Source of the DNA: Pogonophryne albipinna
Taxonomy: Eukaryota > Chordata > Actinopteri > Perciformes > Artedidraconidae
Length of the DNA stretch: 64,000 nucleotides
Direction: 5' to 3'
Assembly (NCBI GenBank): GCA_028583405.1
Contig: CM053253.1
Location: forward strand, 5,974,796-6,038,795
Position numbers and translations under genes: made by a program. Below, piece after piece: positions 12,437 through 23,890 of the stretch (positions are counted from its first letter, which is position 1; every line of letters starts with the position of its first letter). The notes under the pieces were generated by a model. That model was not told the origin of the DNA and did not search any database. It saw only the letters and a list, made by a program, of their open reading frames with translations.

Positions 12437-13411
12437 GGTTTTTAAGTAAAATGAGGGGAATAAAGCCTGATTGACTTGACTTTTCCTGCTTTATTATAAT
12501 GAACTTTACTGTACGTGAACTCGCTTGATCTCTTCCTTTAATTATGTTCTTAACCATAAATTAATCCAATCATCCCAGTGACGGATAAGGCATCAGAAAA
12601 AGAAATGTCATGCCTTTCTAATTACAAAGTGATATTGAGCTTAACCAGATTTCCGTTGACTCCCTTCCTTAATTTCGTTAAAGCGGGGTCTAAATACTGC
12701 ACTGTCTACATTGCTGGGATATTGTTCGGAGATAGATCAGATAATTGGGAGATTATTGAAGCCCCCGCCCCATGTTTCCCTTCAAAGGTTGGGTCTGGGG
12801 GGTCCAACGCGCTTCCTGTTACTGAAGATTGGATCTCCTCTTCTAGCGGCAATCCTGATTAACTGGCTGCGGGTTTTCAAACGACTCAATTTCCTCCGTG
12901 CATCTGCTGCAGCTGATACTGACTCGCCCCCTTCATTTGCCCCGCGGTCATGTTAACGAATACAGGTTCACTGCCTACCTGTATTCACTTTCAAAAGGTT
13001 TGCTTGGATGTCAAAACATTACTTAAACCACTCAATGATTTCCTTCCAAACACTTCCAATTTGTGTAAGAAAATAGACCCAGGATGCAGTTCTTCCTACA
13101 TTTTTCATAGGTCCCAGGAGAGTGTGCGGTATGTCAGGAGAGATAATGCTTCTGGTTTTCTTGTTTACGTATATTCCATCATTTTGAGGCAGCTGAGAAA
13201 ATAACCTGTCATGAAAAGATAATGCACCATTACCATAAAAAGCCTCCCTCTTTTCCACATTAATAATAATGCTATCTGCACTTTACAGTTAGAGGGAAAC
13301 TTACCATATAAGGAAGCAGAAAGATAAAACACACTGAATGGTATCAACAGAAGCCAGTGGTAGAATGAAAGTGCATTTCATCCTTTTATGCCACTTCATA
13401 CTACGACACTA
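12437..13411. other. Non-coding stretch, nothing recognised
   Basis: Several open frames of 60-95 codons overlap on both strands, none with a recognisable domain or consistent splice sites. Confidence 0.45.
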
Positions 13412-13585
13412 CATCTCAGCAGGGGCGGTTCTAGGGGGGCCAGGGGGGGCCAGTGCCCCCCTAACACTGACCTCTGACCCCCCTGTGGCCCCCCTAACAA
13501 TGAAAAGGTTTTTTTTTTTTTTTTTTAAATGTATATTTTCTGGTACTCGGTTTGCCAAAAACCGCAGGATTTTGTTGCTGTAATG

Positions 13586-13845
13586 CAGCGTTTCTCAAAG
13601 TGTGGGGCGTCGCCCCACTGGTGGGGCGCAGAGATGTGATAGGTGGGTCGCGAATGGACGGGAGATTATTATTATTTTTTAAATAAATGTTTTGGACCTC
13701 AGGCCGGAATCGAACCTTGGTCCTTGCGGGCGGTAGTGTTCTGTTACAGCCGGAGACTCGCAACGGGTGTTTGCGGTGGCGGATGCGGTACCGGCGCTGT
13801 GAAAGTCCACCTATGCCAGAGCCAGCGGCCCACCGAAGGCAGCAG

Positions 13846-13883
<38 letters not shown>

Positions 13884-15340
13884 TGCAGTCGGGAAGAAAA
13901 GCAATGTGGAGCGGCACCTTACCACTTCATAATAAAGGAGTTTAACCGTGACACTTTTCGAAATCTCGTTTGTGTCCCCCCACTTTACAAATATGTTTAT
14001 TATTATTTTTTAACGCAAGCCGTCATCGCCACGGAGGACCACACAGCTTCTGTGAGCGAGCGAGCGAGACAGAGAGAGAAAGCGAGAGAGCACACCTTTA
14101 TCTATTTAATATATTGTAAAGAATACATGTAACGGCGTTACGTAATCAGAATACAAAGATCAAGTAGGCTAACTGTATTCAGCTCGCATTACATTTGAAA
14201 AACGAGTAATCTGATTACAGTTACTTTCGTAAACCTGAAGTGAATACATTTTGGAATACTTATTGGAATTATTGGTGGAAAAGTTTCCTCACAAAATGTA
14301 ATATTCATTACCGGCAGAACTGTGTGCACACAGCACAGCGCTGCAGCATGTCTGTGAGCGAGAGAGAGATGCAGCGTGTCTGTGAGGCCCCGCCCCCGCA
14401 CGCAGATGAGAGAGAGATCTCTTTTAAAATATATTGAAAGTTAGAAACGGAGATGGTTAGATATAAAATGTGCAAGATAACGTTTATGTAGCATTTCTTT
14501 ATTGTCGAAATGATGACATTTATAACGGGATCAAATCAAAGTGAATGGCCTGCTGCTGCTGAATGCATGGGGCAAGTGACTGGAAACAGTTTTAAAAGTT
14601 ATTACATCGTTTCAGATAATAAATAATAATGATAATTCATTCTATTTAGGGGCGCCTTTCAAAGCACCCAAGGACACCTTACAATGCATAACATATTCTA
14701 AGGAAAGGTTTTAAGACAGTACAAAGAATGCAGTCTGGGTGATGTTTTTTATGTGGGGTGCAGATGAGAGAGCTGTCCAGAATGACTGTTTGAGTTCTTG
14801 ATAAGCCATTAAAACAGTAAAATACGTGTCTCCTGTTCACCAAAACATACCCATCTGTTATGGAAAAATAAAAAGTATTCTAAAAGTCATCTGAATACGT
14901 TCGGATTACTTTCAGAGCCATGTATTCAGTATTCAGTAACTGATTACATTTACAAAGTAACCCTCCCAACCCTGAGTATAGGACAGTGAAAAAAGAAAAA
15001 ACAGTTTGAAAGGGGAGTGATTAGTAAAATATGCATAAATAAAAAGAGAGAATGCTAACTAGGTAACATAAAATAAGAATAAACAAGTTCAAAGGATTTG
15101 TTATTGGTTGTGATCATATTCTAAAGATGTTTGGATTATTGAAAAGTATACAGCTCCCTTTCGTCTGAGTGTTGAGAGCTGTATCCATAAATTCATCTGG
15201 TGCACACAAAGGTTAAAGGTAAGCATATAATAATGTTAAAATGTGCTAAATATATACAGTGCAAAAAACTAAAAAGAGAGGAGTAAAAGTAGCTCACCTG
15301 TTCAAAGTGGGGAATGGCAGAAAAAGTTTGAGAACCACTG
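13586..15340 (+). mobile_element. Second hAT-type element inserted in the first
   Basis: Ends CAGCGTTTCTCAAAG and GTTTGAGAACCACTG, with a perfect 8-bp TSD CTGTAATG at 13578-13585 and 15341-15348. The interior has a (CA)n run (about 13847-13881), GC-rich non-coding DNA and a third repeat (14120-14974). No intact transposase. Confidence 0.9.
14120..14974 (+). mobile_element. Third-level hAT-like fragment
   Basis: It ends in AAGTAACCCTCCCAACCCTG, a terminus typical of a widespread fish hAT family, and contains repeated TAATCTGATTACAGTTACTTT-like blocks in both orientations. The left terminus is missing. A LINE/SINE tail fragment (GGGGCGCCTTTCAAAGCACC) sits inside at about 14650-14680. Confidence 0.55.
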
Positions 15341-15669
15341 CTGTAATGTGAGATTGTGCAGACACCCTTATGTAAAGTAGAGATGTAACTGTTCATTGCC
15401 TTTATTTTTATATAAATATGGTCTTAGTGCAAACATTGCACTATAACTTAAGCTGAAGCTAACAGTAATAACTATAAGATCTATCTGAAATAAATAAGTG
15501 TACTGAAACAAATACCAATAACTGGATTGCATTGTTTTCGTATGCGCAATTACTTCATACTGTCTAGTTCTCTTTTTCGTCCTGCATTTATTGTGCCCCC
15601 CTCAGAAAAGAACTGGCCCCCCAGTGGCCCCCCCAGTCAAATTGGTCTAGAACCGCCACTGCATCTCAG

Positions 15670-16205
15670 AGACACACATTGTACTTTTTACTTCCCTACA
15701 TTTGTCTATATTTACTTTTCAGATGAGTTTTGTCTTACCCTTCATGCACAGTGAAAAGATCATTGCTCTAGATTTGGTGATTCAGATTTTGTTTGATTGG
15801 TTTTGTTTGTGATAAACTGAAGGATAAATTGTTCCTTTTGCAAATTCTCGCACTAATTAAGCTCAATAAACCATTTAAAATCCTTGTTTGGATCAGCTGG
15901 AAAATGCATCATCACAAAGCTGTTGACTAAATTGTTTTTCTAAGCTCATAAAAAGTGGAATATTTGAGATATGCAGTTCTCACAGGACAAGTGAGAAGTA
16001 GATGTATAACGGTAGGTGCAGTTAGAATCTCTTATTTGTTATTCTTGCTTTAGAGCTTGTCACTGGCAGTGGCTAATAAAGCGTTAGTGGATGTAAAGCA
16101 TGAAAGATTTTTACTTTCACTTTTAAGATACTTGCAGTATTTTCTTGTTGCTACTTTATACTTCTACTCCACTACATTTTAAAGGGGAAATCGTGTATTT
16201 TACAA
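15670..16205. other. Non-coding DNA with a MITE fragment
   Basis: No gene. The segment about 16095-16185 (TACTTGCAGTATTTT.., TACTTCTACTCCACTACA) matches the interior of the GTGGAAGAAGTA MITE family. The gypsy remnant starts directly after it. Confidence 0.45.
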
Positions 16206-16207
16206 GG

Positions 16208-17163
16208 TTTTGCACTCAGACGCCGAGGGGAGAGTGTTGTGGGAGTATTCCACCCAGGTGAGATGGTCGCTCCATAACCTTGGGCTCTGAGACACGAGGC
16301 ACCTGAGGTAGGTCTCGAGGTCCTGATTTAGGCATTCTGTCTGGCCATTGGACTAGGGGTCGTAGCCGGATGACAGGCTGACGGTGGCGCCTAGGAGTCG
16401 GCAGAACTCCCTCCAGAAGACGGAGATGAACTGGGGGCCTCGGTCGGAAAACAACATCACTGGGGAAGCCATGGATCCTGAAAACGTGGGTTAGCATGAC
16501 CTCTGCCGTTTTCTTGGCAGAGGGAAGTTTAAGTAAAGGGATAAAGTGGACCATCTTGGTGAAACGGTCTACTACCGTCAGGACGGCAGTGTTACCTTTT
16601 AGAAGGTGGTAGTCCGGTGACAAAGTCAGTAGTCCAGTAGACCCATCGGAGCCTGGGATGAGGTCTTGTTATGGGCGCACACAGGACAGGCAGCCACATA
16701 CTCAGTCACCTCCTTTACCATGGCTGGCCACCAGAAGCGCTATTTTATAGCGAACATCCTTCGCCGGATACCTGGATGACATATGAGCTTAGAGGTGTGA
16801 GCCCAGTGGATTACCTTGGAGCGTAATGACACAGGAACAAACAAACGATTATTTGGACACCCACAAGGTGCTGGGCTCACAACATTAGCCTGCTTCACAT
16901 CATTTTTTATCTGCCAGGAGACCGCCCCAACCACACAGTTCAGTGGAAGGATTGCCTCTGGTTCCTTGGCAGTAGGCTCTGGCTCATAGAGTCGTGTGGC
17001 CCCTCTGGTTTTCCATTCTGAGTACCCCGGTCGGAAGGAAATCGAGAAATTGAATCTGTTAAAGAACAGAGACCAGCGGGACTGACGTGAATTCAGTCTC
17101 TTGGCTTTCCTGATGTACTCTAAGTTCTTATGGTCTGACATTAATGACAGGGGGTAGCGGTTC
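16208..17163 (-). pseudogene. Ty3/gypsy pol remnant: RNase H and integrase
   Basis: Read on the minus strand from 17163 down. First comes a short RT fragment (NRYPLSLMS) joined to the RNase H end (SDHKNLEYIRKAKRLNSRQ). Next is the integrase zinc-binding N-terminus (a HxxxxH-type segment ending SKLICHPGIRR). Then comes the catalytic core with [14 protein letters not shown] and a DRGPQF motif. The DRGPQF stretch is out of frame with the upstream part, so there is a frameshift after HGFPSDVV. Most of the RT palm between the two RT/RNase H pieces is deleted. There are no LTRs, gag or protease nearby. Clearly dead. Confidence 0.88.
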
Positions 17164-17166
17164 TTA

Positions 17167-18065
17167 GGCCCCGGCCACACGAGGACGAATACGGTCGTTT
17201 GCGTTACTGTTTAGTGTCATATAGACCGTTCGGCCACACGAGGACGACCGAATACGGCACTAAACGACTGCGGAAACGATAACGGGTCCCAAGGTGGATA
17301 GAACGGCATACGCAACGCTCTGGGGAGTCCAACGGCTCCGTGTGTACGCCCTATACGATCATTCTCTGATAATGATGAGGCAATAGCCCCGCCTCTCCAC
17401 ACCTCTGCTGCTCACCCCCGCGTCAAAGTAAACTGCACACTGAATTCAGATTATTTATCTTTCTCTCGATATGGACATAAACGCGAGTGAAGTCTAATCT
17501 GACAGGACGGAGACACCTCTCAAACTACCTAAACTAGTTATAAATATGTTTATTTTTACTGTCGGCCGGGGTCACTCATTACTGGATCAGCTGCTGCATG
17601 AAACAGACACTGATGCTGTCCGAAGAGAGGGAGGAAAAAGAGAGGCTCCATGTATTTTATTATTATATTATATAGATTCGTTATTCATTTGTTTTAAAGC
17701 TCAATAAATAACAAAGAAGACCTTTGACCGGCACTTTTATAATTTTGTCCGGAAGATTTAAACTTTAATACACGTTGACTGGCGAAAAACTCTGCCCGGT
17801 TCCCTCGGCCCCCACCGCGGAGAATAAACAGAAGGGCAACCATGACAACCATGCTTCTTCGCTGCTTTTGTGGAGGAAGTTACAGCGCCACGTACAGGCT
17901 CCTGCATATGTACTGCAGCTTCTCCAGCGGTTGGAGCTAAACGGAGCTGTCTCGTGTGGACAGACACTATCCGGTGAATATTGCGTGTGGACAGAAGCTT
18001 TTTTGCAATTGCGTTTGCGTTAATCCTATGCGTTTAGCCGTTTTCGTCCTCGTGTGGCCGGGGCC
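17167..18065 (+). mobile_element. PIF/Harbinger-like MITE in the gypsy remnant
   Basis: Inverted termini GGCCCCGGCCACACGAGGAC (left) and its complement GTCCTCGTGTGGCCGGGGCC (right), with a 3-bp TSD TTA at 17164-17166 and 18066-18068. Removing the 899 bp plus one TTA joins the gypsy reading frame exactly, from NAITTK on one side to NRYPLS on the other. The terminal motif recurs inside at about 17229-17250. Transposase-free. Family assignment rests on the TTA TSD and GG ends. Confidence 0.85.
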
Positions 18066-18068
18066 TTA

Positions 18069-18254
18069 GTGGTGATGGCGTTAAGTGGGCTATAGTCAAT
18101 ACATGGCCTGAGTGAGCCATCTTTTTTACTCACGAAGAAGAATCCGGCCCCTGCCAGTGAAGAGGAGGGACGGATGATTCCCGCTTTCAGGGAAGACGAG
18201 ATGTATTCATCCATGGCCGCTCGCTCTGGTCCGGAGATGGAATAAAGGTGTCCC
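18069..18254 (-). pseudogene. Ty3/gypsy reverse transcriptase N-terminal part
   Basis: The minus-strand frame shows [38 protein letters not shown] and [16 protein letters not shown], the classic start of the gypsy RT domain. It is the upstream continuation of the fragment at 16208-17163, separated from it by the MITE at 17167-18065. Confidence 0.9.
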
Positions 18255-18257
18255 TTA

Positions 18258-18381
18258 CCCCTAGTTTCCACCGGGTCCGTCTGCGTCGCGTAACGTTTAG
18301 GATTGAAGTCTATTTTTCGACGCGACGCAGCCGTAAGGTAATGTCGGGCAGGCAGGAAGTGGAACGTTCAGAGCATATATA

Positions 18382-18422
<41 letters not shown>

Positions 18423-18794
18423 AACTCATTTTGCAGACCCTATCCCTCCGTAGTCGTTCAAGTAGGAGGAGAAATGCCAGCGTTCTCCTCCGGTTTACAG
18501 GCACTGTGTAAATTAGAATAATTATGATGATTTTACCACTAAAATACAGCAACACATCTTTGATTCATGTCGTTTATAACTGGGATATTACAATTATTAT
18601 TAACTTTGTCTGTACAAAGTAGTCTGTCCAGGAAATATGCTCAAATCAACTGAAACTGCGAGCCGGCAGGCAAGACGCTCCGCTTCTGAAATGCTTCTGA
18701 AACGCGCCCGGTAAGGTATGACGCCGGAGGAGGCCGGACCAAAACCGCGGCGCAGCCGTTACGCGCCGCAGACGGACGCGATGGAAACTAGGGG
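18258..18794 (+). mobile_element. Second TTA-flanked MITE in the gypsy remnant
   Basis: Termini CCCCTAGTTTCCACCGGGTC and, inverted at the right end, CCCCTAGTTTCCATCGCGTC. TSD TTA at 18255-18257 and 18795-18797. Excision restores the gypsy frame across a PIPK/GHLYS boundary. Inside are CG-rich subterminal repeats (CGTCTGCG.CGCGTAACG) and an AT/AC microsatellite at about 18380-18420. Different TIRs from the neighbour at 17167, but the same TSD type. Confidence 0.85.
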
Positions 18795-18797
18795 TTA

Positions 18798-18925
18798 GGA
18801 ATGGGTGCGCCGGGTAGCAGATCGATAGGTAGTGACAGAGCCTTGGTTTTGTTAAATACCTCTTTCAGATACACACTATGTTTCGTGCAGGAGGCAACGG
18901 AGGGACTATTTTATTTTGAACATCA
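18798..18925 (-). pseudogene. Ty3/gypsy pol, upstream end of the remnant
   Basis: In frame with the RT start on the minus strand, this piece reads HSVYLKEVFNKTKA and LSLPIDLLPGAPIPK, the linker region just before RT in gypsy pol. Homology fades near 18900-18930. No 5-prime LTR is seen. Confidence 0.75.
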
Positions 18926-19119
18926 TTATTTACTAATCAAAACTATTGAAATTAGAGTGTGTATTTTTCTTTCACATTGCCACACTTAACCGTTCGCGTT
19001 GGGCCGAACCACGCCCCTTAGCTGTGATATAATGAGCATATACCACGGCCTGTTGTGAGCTATCGCTTAAATACATAATAATAAATCCACATATGAAGGT
19101 AAGTTTTTCGCAGAGTGAG

Positions 19120-19290
19120 TACTATTACTTTTGAGACTTTACATACATCTTGCTGATTATACTTCTGTTCCTTTACTTAAGTGTACATTTGAATGTAGGT
19201 TTTTTAGTTGTAATGGAGTACTTTAACGTTAATGGATTGGTACTTTTCCTCAAGTACATGATCTAAAATCTTCCACTAGCGCATACAATG
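19120..19290 (+). repeat. Worn GTGGAAGAAGTA-family MITE end
   Basis: Contains GTACATTTGAATGTAGG, GTTGTAATGGAGTA and the inverted terminus AAATCTTCCACTA. Matches in content the elements at 45.6-46.0 kb. Left end not located. Confidence 0.5.
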
Positions 19291-19714
19291 ATATCTAGTC
19301 AGAATTGTTTGGTAGATACATTAAGGAAGCTCCATGGTCCAGTTTGTATTCCAAAAACTGCACACTCAAACATTTTTACTTTCTAAACTTTCACAATGCT
19401 AATGCAATCTCTCACTATATACTTACAAGTAGTATATTTTTTGGGCGGTGTTGTATTAAAGACAGTGTTGTTTTCCTATTGATATGTGTCTGCATTTCCT
19501 TGTTGATAACCCAACCTAGCTTTACCAGGATTATTACAAGGTGTGGACAGAATTCTTCCCCCTTCAGTAGAGCAATGCAAACAAAGCTTCTCTAGAAATA
19601 CAATATGTCAGTCAGACATTTAAGGTGACATAGTGGACATTGAGGTAGAGGTTGAACAAATAAAAGTAGCATTCAATTCGAAAGAAATATCATCCACACT
19701 TATTCTCTTATAAG

Positions 19715-20773
19715 TAGTGCTGTCAAAATTATCGCGTTAACGGCGGTAATTAATTTTTTGAATTAATTGCGTTAAAATATTTAACGCATTTAACGCATGT
19801 GCAGAATGGCCCACCCCATACATCCCACCAGTGGCAGCGCCAGGGTATGGCTGGGGTAGGCTACACCCATACCAAGAAATGGCTTAGCCCCACCATGAAA
19901 AATGATGTTAAAGTAAGCAAAATAAAGTCCGCCAACTATTAAATTGCACAGACAGCAGTTAGTCAGATTGATTTCAGAAGCCACTTGTCTGGAAATACCG
20001 AAGACCAGAAACGGTTTTGAAAACTTTTGTCACGTAGTGATCGTCTTCTCAATAGAACATCTTTGATAATGTCGGTGTTGTTGCAGGAAGTCCCGACGGA
20101 GAATACTTGTGCTGTAGTACAGGGGTGCACATAACTGGTACGCAGGTTATGTGCGTAATCTGAAACTTGTGTCACAAAGCGCATTTGCGTACCGGCGTAC
20201 TTGTGAAGCTTTTCCAGAAGGCGGTTAGATCACCGGACGACAGAGTCGGTCTCCGTGTGCACAGACAGGGCTGCTGTTAACGTCGGTCTGTACAACGGAA
20301 CTGTGCCAAAACTACGCCAACCGGCTGCCGAGGGAGACACTATCTCACCCCCCCCCCCCCCCCCCCTTCACTGGAGAACTGCGCTAAAACAGCTGATCAC
20401 AACGTTCGCACTCTGTGGTCACGAAGTACTCCACTAGCCGCCGCCGCCGCCCCCCCCCCCTCTGTCGACTTTCCTGAAGTACTCCCCCGTTGATAGAAAT
20501 CAACACGTAATGAATTAAGACCCCATGGTTTGATGATTGATAGGTGTGTGGGCTGTCTTTCATTTTGACACACAGAATTTTTTTATAATAAACATAGATA
20601 CTGTATGTTAAATGGATATATCCGCCTTCTTTCATTTATCTTTCCATTCCCACAACAATATACATAAATAAATGGCATATTTTGGACATAGTTCGAATGG
20701 TGATTAATCATGATTAATTAATTTTTAAGCTGTGATTAATCTGATTAAAAATTGTAATCGTTTGACAGCCCTA
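19715..20773 (+). mobile_element. hAT-type element, composite
   Basis: Starts TAGTGCTGTCAAAATTATCG and ends AATCGTTTGACAGCCCTA, flanked by a perfect 8-bp TSD CTTATAAG (19707-19714 and 20774-20781). Subterminal blocks are rich in GTTAA/TTAAT motifs. The interior is filled with other repeats (from about 19827) and two poly-C tracts (about 20348-20366 and 20450-20460). No transposase. Confidence 0.9.
19827..20560 (+). repeat. Nested repeat shared with 37.3-37.8 kb
   Basis: CAGTGGCAGCGCCAGGGTAT and the following 280 bp match 37345-37690, and AACACGTAATGAATTAAGAC to about 20560 matches 37714-37780. In this copy a further hAT-like start (CAGGGGTGCACATAACTGG) interrupts the family at about 20121. 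This makes three insertion layers. Confidence 0.7.
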
Positions 20774-20781
20774 CTTATAAG

Positions 20782-21379
20782 TTAAACAAAATGAATCAGT
20801 TTTAACTGCAAAGTACATAATGCTTTCTGTGTTAATATTTCATGAGATGCACAGTAAGAAAGAACCCTAAACACTGTCTCTCGTATGAATGTGTTTTCAT
20901 CTTTTAATAATTTAAACCTCCGCAGCCACAAAAGTGATTTAAAGAAAAACAAATAAAGCCCCTTTTTGTTTAACGCTAATGTTGAATCAATGCGATAATG
21001 AAGACGACTGCTGACCGGGCTCGTTTCAGACGGTGATGATGATCCAACAGTCTGCTGCCATTAGAGATTCAGCCTATAAGGTATCAATAAACGAGGATGG
21101 TTCTGATGGTCTTATTGATGGGTTTGAAGCAGGTGCGGGCATATTTGTTCACATCATATGAGGGGGTGGAGAATCATGCGGACCCTGGGTTTGATATGCA
21201 AATCATCCGTGGCAAATCTTTCGGTGGTGACAAGCCGGTGGCTGCAGATGTTGAACTTGATTCATCGTGGCAAATGCATGACAAAGGGTCGGCTCACTCA
21301 AAGCTATGCTAATGAACATCAGCACTCCAGCAAACTCCTCCTGAGGGCCAGAGAGGCGGGATTACTACAGTATATAGCC

Positions 21380-21381
<2 letters not shown>
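20782..21381. other. Non-coding stretch
   Basis: No recognised gene or transposon end. Ordinary unique-looking sequence. Confidence 0.5.

Positions 21382-21471
<90 letters not shown>
21382..21471 (+). repeat. (GT)45 microsatellite
   Basis: Uninterrupted GT run of 90 bp. The Cys-Val frames over it are artefacts. Confidence 0.97.
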
Positions 21472-21472
<1 letters not shown>

Positions 21473-23645
21473 ATTGTCACGATGTGTTAATCAAAAGATT
21501 TCAGCTGTGAGGAATTTTCTATTTTCACTCATAAGCTCATTAGTAACAGTCTTAAATTGTGTATACGCGGGATTTGACGGATGTGCTCCGAAGCTACGAT
21601 ACAACAGATGAAGCGAAGATCTGCGAACAAATAGATCTGCCAATGAATATTACACAAGAGCCTTATGTAGGATTTACAATGAAACACACATGCTATTTCA
21701 GTGAGGCCTTCAAAGGGGGGATTGAAATACTTTCGACAATGTTTTTCAATGAGGCTTTGCACACAACAGAGTGCATTACTGCGGTATGGATATCAAATCT
21801 GCATAATTCCTCTCTGTCCAGGTGAAATGTGGGCACAGCGGTTTCTCATCCCAACATGACCTGGATGTCATTGAGATGAGGTGTTTAATTGAGCTCCTGT
21901 CAGCGCGCAGTAGAAGAGCGATAGAGTCCAAAATTGTCGATTCTCTGTATCCTCTATCATGCAAATCAATCCAAAGGCATGTCAATGTGATCAGCTTTTT
22001 CCTGCTCACTATTCTTCATATTTCCTTTGCATGTCAGCACAATGCAAACCTCAAAAATAAGAGAGTTAGAGAGGGCTGCACCCAATTACTCAATTTGAGA
22101 TGAGAAGACTGGCAAATGGCTCAGATTGGTGGGGTCTTTCTGCTGGATCTACTAAATTTCAATTCAATACTTTTAAAGACCTTTTGAACACCACAAAGAA
22201 ACCCATTTAGTACCTCTCTCGCAATTATACCAGTGTGCATGAATGTCTGATTAAAAACCGGTTGAGGTGGTGTGGTTAATAAGATTTCTTATAATATTAA
22301 ACAATTATCCTGGATGGCAGCAGCAGAAAAAAGATACATTTATTAACCAATTTAAAATGATAATTGGTTTATAGAGTCTCCCGACTGGTCGAAATCCTAT
22401 ACAAAATGAGTTTATAAGTAACTTCACTGTCTTCAGGCATGACTGAATCTCATTTACAATGTCTACCTGCCCAGGGACTGAGATTAGCTCGCTTAATCTG
22501 GTAAATACATATTATACAGTTCTGCAAAAGTTATGTTTTCAGTACAAAGTGCCGTATGGATTAAACAAAACAAGAAAAGTTGTTAATGAGATGTTGATAA
22601 TGAGATTATTTGTAGGACATGTCCAAACTTGCCAGGCTTAAAAAACTAAATAAATACATTTTAACGTCTGTAATTTTACTAAAACTACATATGTTTTCCT
22701 CATAGACAGGAACGTAAAGTGAAAAGTCAGCATTATTTTCATTTTTCTCTATAAACAAAGTCATCCCTAATTACATTTAACCTGCCGGCCCTGAAGGGTA
22801 ATGGAAATGTTCGTCAGCTTAACTTTGGACATTAGGGTTTTTCCTTATTTGATGAAGTTCTACACTGTTTTTATTCTTTAAAAGACAACAAGTTAAGTTA
22901 AATCATTAGCCAACATCATAACAAACCTGTTGGTAAAGTGGACATCAGTCAGTGTCGACCTTTATTAAAAGCAAAACAAACAAACCCTGAGGAGATTGAT
23001 CCCAGTACGAGCAGCAGCAGCGCATAATGGAGGAGAGCTTCCCTTCAGATCTGATGGCAAATGAAGGCGGAGAGGATCAATGATTCCTATGATCTATTCT
23101 CTGGGTTTTAGAGAGCGAGAGACACACAAGAAAGGATCTGCTTTGAGAGTTGGAGCCTAAAAGACCTTTCAGTGTCTAAGAAGCATTTTGATGTTTCATG
23201 TCATCTTCCTTTTTGATGATTGTAATGCATTATGTAAGACTGTCTGGAGTCTTCTTTTATATTTGAAACCTCTCCAGATTTCATGAACTGCTCATATGCA
23301 TCCTCATGAACTTCATTTTCGTTCTTATAATAACATTATTAGCAACGGCCAAACACCCAGATGGCAACAGACAATATGCCAAACTTATGTTGAGTTAATA
23401 AAGTGAACTGGTTTGCCAAAGAAACACTGGGATATATATCTATTTAATAATGCCATGCAGTTCCTAGGAGAGCAGTTTCATGTATATTTGATATATTCTT
23501 TACCCATGCAGCCTGACTCTAGAGATGTAGGTTCACCACTTTGGTCCATACTGAAATAACTCTGCAAATATTGGATGGATTGTGAAGAAACTTTGCAAAG
23601 ACATTCACAATCCCAGCAATGTTACTTTTCTACAAGTGCTTGAAT
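21472..23645. other. Non-coding stretch, no gene recognised
   Basis: Some open frames of 60-93 codons, without motifs. Mostly unique sequence with few transposon marks. Confidence 0.5.
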
Positions 23646-23890
23646 GAAAAATCAGAAAGAATCAGAAACAGGTTTGTTGCCAAGTAGCTTAATAAATACG
23701 AGGATACATAAAAAAATTAAAATAATTGGAACCAGGATAAAAAACGATTTAAAGAAAATTATAATAACGTTAAAAATATAGCAGTATTTCCATCGAATAT
23801 GGTTGAAATATAGGTATACCTGTAGAAATAAAATGGTATATTTCAGAGGGATGTGCAGTACTGACAGTATTATAATGAAAAGCAAGATAT
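23646..23890 (-). repeat. LINE 3-prime tail fragment
   Basis: GAATCAGAAACAGGTTTGTTGCCAAGTA-type sequence near 23656 is the inverse of a LINE tail of the TTTCTGATTCTGATTC kind, which also occurs at 54850-54880. The remaining 200 bp are A/T-rich. Confidence 0.5.

Larger units (their letters stand above)
13420..15661 (+). mobile_element. hAT-type non-autonomous element, outer of a nest
   Basis: Ends CAGGGGCGGTTCTAG and CTAGAACCGCCACTG are inverted repeats. The 8-bp TSD CATCTCAG is perfect at 13412-13419 and 15662-15669, the hAT signature. The outer element keeps only about 490 bp of its own sequence, including GGCCCCCC-rich blocks near both ends. The rest is the inserted element at 13586-15340. 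No transposase frame remains. Confidence 0.9.

Noticed and set aside
13494..13945. Frames of 81-143 codons across 13.5-13.9 kb
   Set aside because: They lie in the nested hAT MITEs and cross poly-T and CA repeats. No domain.
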